Source: Castanea sativa
Lineage: Eukaryota; Streptophyta; Magnoliopsida; Fagales; Fagaceae
NCBI RefSeq assembly: GCF_040712315.1
Contig: NC_134015.1
Location: 17,609,614-17,673,613 of the forward strand
DNA length: 64,000 nt
Reading direction: 5' to 3'
Positions 11,396 through 23,233 of this stretch are shown in pieces. The notes below the pieces were generated by a model, which did not search any database, was not told where the DNA came from, and saw only the letters and a list, made by a program, of their open reading frames with translations. Position numbers and translations under genes: made by a program. Position 1 is the stretch's first letter. Every line of letters begins with the position of its first letter.

Positions 11396-11841
11396 GGGGA
11401 AAATGGGCTTTTCCCTTTTCGCAAAAAAAGAAAAAATCAGCGTGTTGCCCCCTTTCCCAAACTAATTAGGGAAATGCTCCTCTTTTGAAACTTGATTTTC
11501 TCAAAATCGAGTTAAAAAAAAAATCTCGAGCCCTATAGCAGAGTTTTAGGGAGCCTATAGTGACGTTTTAAGGACATATAGTGGAATTTTGGAACTCGAG
11601 CTCCATGAACTCGAGTTCCATGCAGATTTTTTTTTTTTTTTTTTTTTTACCTATAACTCGATTTTATGGAGGTCAAGTTCCAAAATGCCACTATAAGCTC
11701 CTTAAAACGCCGCTATAGGGGTTAACTCGATTTTGAAAAAAATCGAGTTTCAAAAGAGGAGCATTTCTCTAATTAGTTTGGGAAATGAGGCAACATGCTG
11801 ATTTTTTTTTTTCGCGAAAAGGGTAAAAGCCCATTTTCGCC
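11396..11841. mobile_element. Foldback MITE, Mutator-like by target duplication
   Basis: About 446 bp. The left arm (11,396-11,610) and right arm (11,655-11,841) are near-perfect reverse complements. Outer ends are GGGGAAAATGGGCTTTTCCC against GGCGAAAATGGGCTTTTACC. The arms share AAACTAATTAG, AAAATCGAG and ATTTTGGAACT-type blocks, with a T-run loop near 11,626-11,648. Flanking 9-mers GCATATCTT (11,386-11,394) and GCGTATCTT (11,842-11,850) form a 9-bp target duplication with one mismatch, typical of Mutator-like elements. No transposase inside. A transcript through it would form a long hairpin. Confidence 0.75.
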
Positions 11842-11850
11842 GCGTATCTT

Positions 11851-12254
11851 GAATACATATAGTTATTGCAACTCTTAGCACTGGAGTAAGTGAAGCTTAG
11901 ACATACTACATATGTTCTTAATCATTTGTGGAACTTAATTTCAATTTTTGTGGGTAGTGTAAGACAGAGACATGTCTATCTAATCTTATCAAATGAATGA
12001 ACCAATGATTGAAAGTGGAATAAATGGAGTTTAATTCTTTTTCTTTTTTTTTAAAGTGGGGTATAATTCCTCTTACGGAAGACCTAAACTTAAACCAGCC
12101 AATAAGCCAATGCATCAAAAAGAAATAGAATCATGAAATATACACTAATAATAATCCACAACTTCTAACAACTAAATTTTCAAAAAAAAAAAATTGCTTA
12201 ATCTATAAAAGCTTTAGTATTCCTAAAATTGTACAAATCCAGCAGCAATAACAC

Positions 12255-12307
<53 letters not shown>

Positions 12308-13508
12308 ACTGATGGTTTTACCATCATCGTGGTCACCGACATAGTTTTGATGCATGCCATCTTTTCGCTTGGTCATCACTAAAATGACGTAGTTTTGAGG
12401 TTGATTTGGCAAAAGTCAAACACATCAGCATAATGATGTATCACTTAATAGCAAAAATTAATTGTGTGGGGAGAATAACTAACAGAACCAAACTTTAAGG
12501 CGTAAAATCAAGTTTTTAAAACTTTGGGGTGTAAAATCCAATCAAACCCAAACTTTGGAAATGTAATTTGCAATTTGCCCCAATTTTTATTGGCACATTT
12601 AACTATTTTTGAATTTGTGGGTCGTAGGGTGTCCTAAAAGTTGGGGGTCTTGAACTTAACCATTGGGAGTCCTTAAATTCGAGTTGCAACTTGCACCTCC
12701 ACCTTTGTTATAGTCCAATTAAATTAATCCTTGTTAAGAAAATAATGGAAACTTACTAAATTAGGAAAAGTGATGCAATATCTTAAAAAAAAAGAAAAGA
12801 AAAAAAAAGACAAGTGGTGCAAAACAAGTTCAAAAACTAAAACAAGCAAATTAGCTAACCTCACGTGTATGAGAAGGTGTTTGGTATCAAATTATACCAT
12901 GTATTACTGGGTCGTTATTTTTATATACACGTCTCTCATTTATTGAGTTCTAATATGGATGATATGATATCATTTGATACAAAATACTTTTTCCACATCT
13001 ATACCTTTCTAAGAATTTGACTTTTAAAGTTTTTATTTTAATACGAGTTTTGTAAAAACGATGCCTACACATATTTTAATAAGTATTTGATAACAAAATC
13101 TCATAATATATTAAACACGATTGGAGTTGTCAATCCCCCACAAATCAAAATTAGATGAAACATCAAGTAGCATAATATATAATATAATATGATTCAACAC
13201 GATTACATCAGAATATACTATTAGGACTATAGATAAGTCGAGTTGGGTTTTAAAAGTTGATGTTTGTTCATTTAATTTTCTTTCAAATACAATCAGAGTT
13301 CGAGCTCATTACCAAATAAGATTTGATGTTCAAACTTGGCTCATTTTCTTATTGAACAAGCTTAAATTTGTTTACGAGCTACTTGATTAACTAATTCTTT
13401 TCCAATATATAGTTAAATCATATAAAAATTTCTTGCTCTTTCAAAAATCTATGAATGAACTGTTTGTATAACCAATAAACTACAAATACAAATAGATATT
13501 ATATGAAC
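11851..13508. other. Non-coding DNA with an (AG)n microsatellite
   Basis: No gene seen. A perfect AG repeat of about 25 units runs 12,257-12,306. From 13,230 to 13,508 the sequence carries degenerate 'gagctc...aagctt...gtttac' words that resume at 22,514, so this is likely older background into which the next elements inserted. Confidence 0.5.
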
Positions 13509-14690
13509 TGTTAGGATGTGTGCCATTAAGTCCTATTGTATGATACTATGTATAACATTATGTATGACTTAATGTTGTGGTTAATAAAGTCGTTTTATTA
13601 TTATCTAAAAATAATGGTAACATGAATATTTGGATATTATCATATAGTCCATAAGATGCATATAGTATGTGATTTATGTGATTTAATCACAGAAGATATA
13701 AATCACAAGTTCTTTGTAAACTCAGAATTTTAATTCGTAGTCGGTGATAAAATTGGGCATTTCATCTGCGAAAACTATAACATATCAACTAAGATGATTT
13801 GTTTTGATTAGGGAAATGTAGGTTTCTAGTTGGTATGTTGATATGTTTTAAGAGTTAAAACATATTAAACTAGGCCAGTGTGTGATTTATTATTCTCCTA
13901 ACGACTGTCAAATGAATAATAAACTCACGACTTCTATTTACATGAACCCTTAATCTTAAAATGATAATGAACCTGATCATGAAGTGTAGGTTGTATTGAT
14001 ATATCAGGAGTGAGGTCTAAAGAAACGATCAAAACCTCAGTATGTTGGATAATCAGATTTAGTGTTGATGAAACATATATTTTCAAGATGAAATTCATAG
14101 TCTCTTAATGGAGATGCAAAATATTCCTTTAAGATAAGTTTAATGGGTTCAGTTATTCAGAGAGTTAAGCCTAACCACCTTAGTAAGGAGTTAATAAAGT
14201 ATATATTTATGGAATTGGATTTCATAAATATATGATGAATAACTTGCAGGATTAAACCAGGTACTCAAGGAATTAAGATGTAGTAATCTTCAAAGTGGCA
14301 ATCTATATTCATGACTTTGTATTACTACGAATATTTTATGAAGGGGTTGCATGTACAATAAAGTTTTTGGATATAATTTATAAATAAGACCTAGAGTGCA
14401 AATATATTTATATAGTGGTATTAAATATAATTAATGGTAACTTTAGACTTGTCAAGAGTTGACAAAAAAGCCCAAGACCCATTGGAGCTAGTGTCTTATT
14501 GGTCCCTTTTGGTCCCACTCCAAGCCATACACTTAAGCCTAATTGGAAAAGCCCAAAAGGCCAACCTAATTAGATAATTAGTTAGATACAAAGGGAGAAA
14601 CATACAGAATTTTTTGGTGTGTGAAAAGTAACAACAAAAGAATATTTTTTGGTGTTCTTGAACATGGCTTGTTTGCTAAACAAAAGAATA
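13509..14690 (+). repeat. Copia-like LTR fragment beginning TGTTAGG
   Basis: Starts TGTTAGGATGTGTGCC directly after ATATGAAC. It has no coding region and the AT-rich, regulatory-like texture of a copia LTR, including 'ataaataagacc' near 14,380. No CA end or second copy is seen; the next element begins directly at 14,691. ATATGAAC also occurs at 22,506-22,513, just past the downstream element. Confidence 0.4.
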
Positions 14691-16947
14691 TGTGTAGACA
14701 CTCGATTTTACACCCATAATTTAATCAAGGAAAATGGCTAGAATGACTTCATATACCCAAAAGTTAGAGTTGCATTACATGCATTAATTCATTCATTGCA
14801 TATCATAAAAACGATCTTGAGGTTCTAACGGTCACGACGATATGTCCGATTTCCAAATCAGACTGTTGGATTGAAGGATATTGCATGATCAAGTTTGCAC
14901 GGTTTGCATGGTTTGCATGCATTTTGCTTAGGTGGAACCAACCACGCATAATTAATTTAAATTAATTCTGATTGGCTAGGTAGTTAAAATTAATTAAATA
15001 ATTTTGTGATTGTTTGGTAGTTACTGTCAAAAATAGACTTGCTTGCGTGGGAATAAAGTAGATAATTAGATAACAAAGAAATTGTGGATGATCAAGACTT
15101 TTTTGGAGTGTTTATCTACAAGATAATCATCACTTTAAAGGCCTGAATATCTAGAAAAGGGGTTTAATTTTTAGAATACGGGTTAAAAATGCGTCTAAAT
15201 GCAATTCCCGGCTAAAAAATCCTCCAAAACGAAGTCCAAAGTGGACCAAAATTAGAACATGGGTCCGACACCTAAGAGGACCATTTGGCACTCTTGAAGT
15301 GATGATTGGCAAAAACTTGAGGACTAGCCTGAGGACTCCTGGATTGAGATAAACCTTACCCTTTTCGATTTTTTAGAGATAAGGACATATCCAATTCGTA
15401 TCTGATCATTCAGCTAATTTTTCAAAGCTTTTCAGCCTCTATAAATAGTAGATGCCTCTCAAAATTCAGCACACTTTTTCTACACATTTTGAGCCTCCCC
15501 CCCCCCCCCCTCTTTTCTGGCTCTTTTCTTCTTTTCAATTCCCCTTACATTAAAGATGTTTTGGAGGCACTTGCCTTAGGAATTTCTTTTTTTGTAAGTG
15601 AAGTATTTTAGGCTTTAAAAAGTTAAATAAATTTCTTTGAATCCTAAAATATTCTTTCAATAGAAGAGCAAGCTCATGCAAGAGGTATTTTATTTCTTTT
15701 CTTTATTAATTTTGGTTGATGATGCATGAATAGGTTTAACATGTTTTATTATTTCTTGTTCTTGATATATAATTACCATGTTTTGCTTCAATTTTTCTTT
15801 AATATGTTCTTAGATGATTGTTGGTTGTGAGTTCCTTCTTAAATCTCAAAATCTGCTGATTATCAAAGATATCTTTAAACATAAAAACTAATCTAAATTT
15901 ATTCAGATCTGATTTTTTCTAATTCAAAAATTGATCTGAATTTTTCAGATCTAATTTTTTTTTTTAACACAAAACTGATCTGAATTTTTCAGATTTGATC
16001 ATTTTTAACGCAAAAAATGATCATTTTTAATTGTTGTTACACAATTGCAGATTTTAAAATTTAAAAGAAGGGATTGAAAATTAGGTTGTAGTCTTTTCTT
16101 TTTCTTAGTATGTGATGCATGCATAATGAATTTATCTCATGAATGTGAATCCTCTTTCAAAAGTCTTTTTTTTATTTTATTTCCGACAACAGATCTGATT
16201 TATTTTTTTATAAACCAAAAAATCTTTTTTTATTTATTTATACTTTTCAAAAAATATCTGATTTTTCTTGATAAAATCACTCTTTTTTTTTACTTTACAC
16301 AAAATAGATCTGATTTTTTCTTGATAAAATCTTTCATTTTTTTTCTTTTACAAAAATGGACCTGATTTTTTTACAAACCAAGTCTTATTCTTTTTACCCT
16401 CAAAATAGATTTGAATTTTTCCTTTTAAAAAATAACATATTCATAAGGCAAATTTATTCAAATTAATTTTTGTCAAGTGTCTGTCATATGTGTTCAACAT
16501 AACATTTAACATCATGCAAAAAAGGGTGTATTGGTCATTAGAATCTAGAAGACCAGGCTTAGTCTGGGTAGAATGGGTGCCTAATACCTTCCTATTCCAT
16601 AACCTAGCCCCTGAGCTTAGGATTTTTTAAAAGGCAAATTAGTGTTTTGTCCTTTTTAAAAACTTTTTTTTTTTTGGTAGATTGTAACTAAGACCAAAAG
16701 TTTTGTATTCTTTTGCATAGACTGTAACTAGGACTCAAAGCCTTGTAAGGTTCAATTTACTAAGATTGTATTTGTCTTTATTCAATCAATGACAATGAAG
16801 CATTTTGAGCATGTAATTTGTATTTGTTTTTCTTATTTTTTGTATAAAAAATAAGTTGCAACTCCACACCACATACCCAAAAAGAGAGGTGCCCTTCAAA
16901 GCACCCGAATCTCTTTTTTGAGAGCACCCCAGCTTTACAGTCTCTCA
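14691..16947 (+). repeat. 5' LTR of the gag-only element
   Basis: Runs from TGTGTAGACACTCG to ...CAGTCTCTCA, about 2.26 kb. TATA box at 15,440. A C-run lies at 15,498-15,510. From 15,860 to 16,430 it is crowded with variants of CAGATCTGATTTTT. The last 300 bp recur at 22,208-22,503. Confidence 0.7.
15440..15447 (+). promoter_or_regulatory. TATA box in 5' LTR
   Basis: TATAAATA within CTCTATAAATAGTAG, a textbook plant core promoter, in the middle of the LTR. Confidence 0.6.
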
Positions 16948-16950
16948 TAG

Positions 16951-16968
16951 TGGCGACTCCACTAGGGA
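16951..16968 (+). other. Primer-binding site, tRNA-Arg-like
   Basis: TGGCGACTCCACTAGGGA starts three bases after the LTR end. The TGGCGACTC... form is the one I know from Ogre/Tat elements primed by tRNA-Arg, which agrees with the gag type. Confidence 0.6.
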
Positions 16969-17795
16969 TGTCGAGAGCTAAGCTTCGTGTTAGACTTTAA
17001 GTGATCAAATATATTCCCTCCTCTTTTGCATGATTTTGCATGACATTGTTGTTTGTTTGTTTATTTATGTCTTGATATGTTTGTATGGTATTTTTTGTTT
17101 GTGTTTCCATATTGATTGTTAAGAGTTTTCCTTAACTGTTATAGTGTGTGCCATCAAAACAACAAATATGTATGCACCCATCTCAACAATATGGTGGTAG
17201 TAACCATGGATCATCGGTCTTCACTAGATTCGGGTACCTAGTGGTGAACTCACCAACTCAGAGTCAAAGTCACCGGATCAGTTCTTGTTGACTATAAAGG
17301 ATAGACCATGCCATTTGTATCCACATAATATTCATTACATTACAAGTTGGGAGGTGCAACGTCCTAGCTATGGGAAATAATGAAACTACAAACCCACCCT
17401 ACAATGTAATGACTTAGAACCTACCCTTAGGCTGGTCCATGTTAAAATTGCATTGCATTTTGTATATGTTTATTTGTTTGAGAGATTGATGTAGATGGGG
17501 ACCTAGCTTTGTTTGGCCTAACCAAGCCAGTTCTTAAGGGAGAATTCAATCAAGATCAGAGGGAAGACTCCAAAGAGAATCTAAGGACGACACTCAAGTT
17601 AATAGTTCCAATTCTAAGCCCATCACAATGCTGAAGCCTATGAGCATAGAAGACACTCCACTACTGCAACATCACAATCTCGTGTTCAACCGACGAGACA
17701 GCCTAAGCCACAAGAAGTCCAAAGACTTCATCACTATGGTGGAAGGGGGAGAACATCCAAACACTAAAGAACCCATGAACACTCAATAGTTACTC

Positions 17796-18680
17796 AACAC
17801 CATGGTAGCTAGTCAAATCCAATTGAGGGAAGACATGGACCTTATTGTGCAACAATTTCAGAACCTGAAGGGTGGCTGAGAAGAGAACAAGACCAATCAT
17901 AGTTCCCCAACTATGGAGGGTGAGAAGAAGAACAATAAGAGGATAAACAAGGTAGAAGAGATGATCAAAAGAGCTCGCAAGATGGAAGACCTCATGGACT
18001 ACCAATCACTCTCACTTTTCCCAGATGTGAGATTGCCTCCCAAATTCAAGATGCCAACTTTAGGCAAGTTTGACAAGACAGGCTGCTCAAAGTCCCATTT
18101 AAAGATATACATGAGGGTTATGCAGCCCCTAGGAGCAATTGAAGAACTACTTGCTCAAATGTTTCAGAATACCTTGACTAGAGCCACTCTTAGGTGGTTC
18201 CTCAACCTCGATTATGCTAGAGTAAGGAGTTGGGAAGACATCTACCGCGAGTTTCACAATCAATACAAGTACAACATAGAAGTGGATGTGAAGAGGAGAG
18301 ACTTGGAGACCACTAAACAATAGCCGAAGGAGTCCTTTACCGCCTTCATAACCAAATGGAGAGCCAAGGCAACCCAGATGATCACAAGACCTAGTGATGA
18401 AGAGCAAATCCAAATGGTGGTGAAGAATTTGTTACCCATATTCTACAAGCATCTTTTTGCCCAATACTTTCCGAACTTCAAAGCCTTGGTCATAGCTGGT
18501 ACTCAAGTGGAAGCTGCAACCCACACCACCAATGAGGAGGCAATCAATGTTGTAGTTCCCCAAACATCATCAACTGTCAATTATAGGCCTCAAAGAAAGT
18601 TCAATGAACTCCACATTCCTACAAGCCAATTTTTTGAAAAGCTCAAACTTGAAGGGCATCTTGGCCCACTTGAACCTTGA
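17796..18680 (+). pseudogene. gag: Tat/Ogre-type gag, partial
   Basis: One frame gives a basic N-terminal part (KRINKVEEMIKRARKME), then the gag core: PPKFKMPTLGKFDKTGCSK near 18,037-18,090, the LTRATLRWFLNLD block near 18,175-18,210, and the W-rich WEDIYREFHNQYKYN near 18,234-18,275. It belongs to the retrotransposon gag family (PF03732-like). In-frame stops are visible at 17,877 (TGA) and 18,321 (TAG). The protein ends at 18,678 with no zinc knuckle. It would form virus-like particles in a working copy; this copy cannot. Confidence 0.78.
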
Positions 18681-19768
18681 CCTCCTCCAAACTTTACTTG
18701 AATTTCATCTTACAATTTTTTAGATTGGCTACCTGGTTTTATTGTTTATTTGGGATTTTCTTTCTAGTTGGTTATTTGCTCAATAAAGCCCATGTTGTGT
18801 TTGATGCTTTTGATTCATCATGTTGTTCATATGTACATAAAAAATTCAAAAAAAAACAAAAAAGATCTTTTGGACTAGGGGCACTAGGCCTTCAATTCAT
18901 TTTCAAAAGAAATTGGACTGGGAGCATTGGGCATTTTGAGTAACTTTTTTTGACAAACCCTTTTTGTTCTTTCAAAGACTACAGGATTTTTCCCAAAGCC
19001 TCCCTTTCAAAGAATCCAAAAGTCTTTCAAAAGCCTTCTTTTCAAGAGAATATAAGAAGATCCATTTGATAAAAATTTTTCCAAATCATGATGATTAATT
19101 GCTCTATCAATCAATTTGTTCCAAAGAGGGATTTAACTTCATTCAATCCATGTAAGGACTTTTGGTAAACATTTAGAATATAAGAAGAAAATGTCCTAAA
19201 AGGCAATCAAAGAAATTCATCAATTCATTCATAATTCCCAAGCCACATACACTCAATCCCAATCTCTCAAGATTTTGTCATATCATTGGAGCATTTGAAC
19301 TCTTATTCCAAGAATAACTTATCAAAAGAGCTTAAGACACTGTGCTAGCAAGTGAGCATTACTAGGGATAGGAGGCCGCCTTTGGTAATCCACATTATTC
19401 CTTGACACCTATTACAATAATTATCCATTCCTATCCAATTTGACCCTCTAAATACTTAGCCTATTTTTCAATGAACCCACTAAAAACTTAAACCTTGGAT
19501 GGGAAAATTAAGTATGCTTGCTTAAAATTCAAGATGAGGAAGTGTTGACCTTATGGATTCAGCACCACTTGATAAGGTCCTCATTGAAGACAATGAGACC
19601 GATGAAGAGTTCATCAAGTTCAGAAAAGAGAGTTCATCAAAGAAAGAGATAATTCACTCCATCAAGCTAGAAAGGAAGAAAACCCATCAAGGAGAGATAA
19701 GATTTTGAAAAAGTATTGAACTGTGAGAAAAAAGATTAGTACATCAAGCTAGAAAAGACTTCAACCGG

Positions 19769-19813
<45 letters not shown>

Positions 19814-20245
19814 GAATACAAGAATTTTCATCAAGTTGTGAGAGAATACTAATTCCTCAAAAGACACGAAAGACATGAGATTCCATAAAAGATCATTCCA
19901 GTTGAGATGAATAAGCAAAAATGAAGGCTCATCTAGAGCAAAATCTAATCAAATTGAGGAAGATGAGGAAAATAAAAAATAAGACAAATTTCATCAACAA
20001 AAAAAAAAGTGTGTTCAATCAAGTCAAGAAAAATGAAAGTGCATTAGAAAGGATAAAAACGTATCAAGGAGAAATACAAATTTATCCAAAAAAGATGGTT
20101 GTCAAATTGAAAGAAAAAAAAATTCACATTAAGTGAAAGCCAATAATATTCAAAAAAAAAAAATCACTAGGCTAAAAACTTGAAAGGGCGGTCTACACAA
20201 AAATTAGAGCAAAAAAAAAAAAGAAAGAAGAGAAAAGCTCCCTAG
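18681..20245. other. Non-coding internal part of gag-only element
   Basis: No recognisable pol. Low-complexity A-rich runs and a perfect (GA)n tract at about 19,771-19,810 are the main structure. The short reading frames show no family resemblance. Confidence 0.5.
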
Positions 20246-20250
20246 GTTCA

Positions 20251-22207
20251 TGTCACACCCCAAACTCCAAAGGGTCCAAAGCATGAGAAAGACAACTCAA
20301 GTATTTGTAAAATTTTCCTTTTTGACCATTCAATTCACATAAATCTTATCAAGTACCAACATCAAGAATCATCATAATAATTCCATTGAATATACTCTCA
20401 AATAAGTTAGAGTTCTAAGCATTAATTACAAGGACTATTGGCCACAAAAGAATAAAGGTTTGAATAAACAATTACATATCAACAGCGTATCCCATCAGTG
20501 GGAATAAAGTCACAACCACTATAATATACAAAAAAAGAAAAAAGAAAAAAAGAGTCAAGCCTATTTTAAGATGTACATCATCTAATGTCTCCATTACAAA
20601 GTTCAGTCTCCATCAATAGTTAATCAAACTACTATTAGCCACCAAAAAGCTGTCTCAAAAAATTGTTGCCTACTCTGAAAAGTTTATAAAATAATGGAAT
20701 AAGACAGAGCCCAACAAGTAAGTAGCATAATTAATGGGAGTGGGGAAAATGCAAGTTTCATTTTCAATAATAATAATATGCTATGACAAGAATGACTGAA
20801 TAATGAAACACAAAGTTTTTCAAAGTAAATACATTGAAACTATATACCATAATCTATAATCTGTGAGCACTAACAACATAATTTTCCAAGTCATAAAATC
20901 TAACATACGGTAAATTATCACAAATATACCACACTACCACATAAACCAGTCAGGGGATCCACCCATTCACAACTGGCATGATATTGTCCTCTTTGGTATG
21001 CAGACTCTTGGCCCCATGGACAGCAACCTCACCCATACCCTTAAAGTTTTTCTTTCCCCCCATGGGCAGCAGAGAGAGCGCGTCAAATAGGACCTTTCTT
21101 GTATGTGATCTCTTGGCCCTATGGACAGTAGCCTCACCCACACACAATTAAGGAACCTCTTCCCCCCATAGGCAGCAGGGAAGAACGCGTCATCCAAAGT
21201 GAAAGGGCACTGACTTGGATTTGATTCTGTTGTCACAAAGACTACGGAAACCAAATCGGGTGATCACTGGGAAATCACACATGGCATGGTGTTAAAGCCA
21301 CATAAAGCTCACAAGTTACACTACCTTCAAATACATAGTTTATATCTCGGTAATTTCCTTAAAGAATCTAACTTTCACAAAGTTTGTAAGGTTTTCAACT
21401 TCATTCTTGTCAAGAGATTTTCTATCAATAATAATATATTTCACTTCCAAAGTTTCTCAATAAATTGATTCACAAGGCATCAACTCCAATTAATAAAGTT
21501 AACCCATTTAATATCATCTCCAACATTATGACTAGCTTCCATAAAATTTACACTATATCATTAAGAGACACATGAAAGCAAAATCAAAATATTTTCTAAA
21601 ACAAGAAATTCAGAACTTCAACTAACTTCAAATAAACCCAATGGCAATAGAAAAATTAGATTTACCAACCATCACATGTTATAACTCAAAACCCCTAAGT
21701 TTTCCACCATACATAAACCTTAAGTAGTCATCATTAGCACAAACCATATACCCACTTATCAAATAATTCCACCAATACAAAACTCATACATACAAACACA
21801 TAAATATCACTTTCAATGCTTATAAATCACATGGGTATCATTATTAAAGTTTAGATAAAAATAACCTCAAGCAAAAGTGTAAACCCACCAAAAGATTAGA
21901 AATTTTTACCTCAAAAAAAGGATGTGAAGGTGCTTATAAGTTCTCAAGAATTTTCCGGTGATCTTGCCAGAAAATTATGGTGGAAATGGTGGTGGTGGTG
22001 TGGTAGTACCGGTGAGAGTATATAAGAGTAGAGAGGAGTGTATGAGAGAAAACAAAACAATGAAAAGATAAGAAGAGAGTGAGCCGGCCAAAGAGTAAAG
22101 ATATGAATGCAAATGAGTGGTGAGGAAGGGGGTTAGGTGGGGCACGTGTGGCCCAATAAAAATCTGACCTCTACTTTTTTTTTGGGGGGTCTGACTGGGA
22201 CGTTATA
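20251..22207 (-). repeat. Solo LTR, gypsy-type, copy 1
   Basis: Ends TGTCACACCCC and GGGACGTTATA, near-inverted. Flanks GTTCA (20,246-20,250) and GCTCA (22,208-22,212) match at four of five. No coding. It aligns along its length with 23,234-25,516 plus 29,289-29,443, so these are two copies of one family. Copy 1 lacks about 470 bp present in copy 2 (about 24,420-24,880). Read on the minus strand it ends GGGGTGTGACA, as many chromovirus LTRs do; orientation and family are inferred. Confidence 0.65.
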
Positions 22208-22503
22208 GCTCAAATTAGTGTTTTTTTATTATTTAATTTTTGGTAGATTGTAACTAGGACCAAAAGTTTTGTATAGACTGTAACTAGGACTCAACTCCTT
22301 GTAAGGTTTAATTTACCAAGATTTTATTTGTCTTTATTCAATCGATGACAATGAAGTATTTTGAACATGTATTTTGTATTTGTTTTTCTTATTTTTTGTA
22401 CAAAAAATAAGTGGTGACTCCACACCACTTATCCAAAAAAAGATGTGTCATTCAAAGCACCTGAATCTCTTTTTTGAGAGTGCCCAAGCTTTACAGTCTT
22501 TCA
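22208..22503 (+). repeat. 3' LTR remnant of the gag-only element
   Basis: Matches 16,640-16,947 closely (GGTAGATTGTAACTAGGACC, the ATTCAATCGATGACAATGAAG region, and GCTTTACAGTCT at the end). Its 5' two thirds are missing. Confidence 0.75.
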
Positions 22504-22513
22504 CAATATGAAC

Positions 22514-23029
22514 AAGTATTTTTCAAAGCTGAGCTCAAGCTGTTTATAAACAACTTGGTTCATTTACAGATACTCACTACAACTCAAAACATACTTCTTA
22601 CAAAAATGTTGTGATATTTTATTTTCTTTATAGATGCTCTCTATTATTCTTTCTATTGTTACAACAAAATCTCATAACATTTTAACAATATACCAAGTTG
22701 TTAGTCCACAAAAATTCATAATAAAATAAAATATAAATATAAATATATTCAAATGACATTAAGGCTCACTACATCTCAAAATATACTTCTTATAAAAAGA
22801 GAAAAGTTCACTTATAGCCCCTAACATCTGGGGTAGTTTTCATCATGGCCCTTAATGTCAAAAGTTTCATTCTAGCTACAGCCTGCAGGTTTGGTTTCAT
22901 TTTCAAAATCATGTTGTCCAACTCTTTTGCTATTGTTTTGTTAATGGTTTCAGTTTCAAAAACAGCATATTGTCCAACACTTTTGCCATTGTTTTGTTGA
23001 GTGCCACGTGGTAGCTATCACATGGCACA
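22514..23029. other. Intergenic background, no gene seen
   Basis: Continues the degenerate 'gagctcaagctgtttataaac' theme of 13,230-13,508. Ends CACATGGCACA at the copia insertion point; the matching right-hand flank starts at 37,847. Confidence 0.45.
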
Positions 23030-23233
23030 TGAAATATGCTATACTACTCTTTAGTAAGTATTTAGAACCCTTAAAGCAAGATATTATAGCTAAATTGATT
23101 TTAACAATAAACTAAACAATGTAGTCCAAGTGTAAATGACTTACCCAATTTCTATACAAACTAACTACACTACAGTTAACTTTGCAATATGGTGAACTAA
23201 AGGAAATAAAGAGTAACGCAAGTAAACCACACT
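23030..23233 (-). repeat. Copia 3' LTR, first piece
   Basis: Matches 36,798-36,995 (TGAAATATGCTATACTACTC, AATGTAGTCCAAGTGTAAAT). It breaks at ACACT; the rest resumes at 29,449. Confidence 0.85.

Larger units (their letters stand above)
14691..22503 (+). mobile_element. LTR-PBS-gag-LTR element without pol (TR-GAG-like, Tat/Ogre-related)
   Basis: Structure: 5' LTR 14,691-16,947, PBS at 16,951, a gag pseudogene to 18,680, about 1.5 kb of non-coding sequence, and the last ~300 bp of a 3' LTR at 22,208-22,503 matching 16,640-16,947. Flanking GAATA (14,686-14,690) and CAATA (22,504-22,508) could be a 5-bp target duplication with one mismatch. No RT, RNase H or integrase sequence is seen. LTR retroelements carrying only gag are known in plants as TR-GAG elements and depend on partners. 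A solo LTR (20,251-22,207) sits at the truncated start of the 3' LTR. Confidence 0.7.

Noticed and set aside
20950..21254. Overlapping minus-strand frames in solo LTR copy 1
   Set aside because: The homologous part of copy 2 does not keep them open; LTR sequence.
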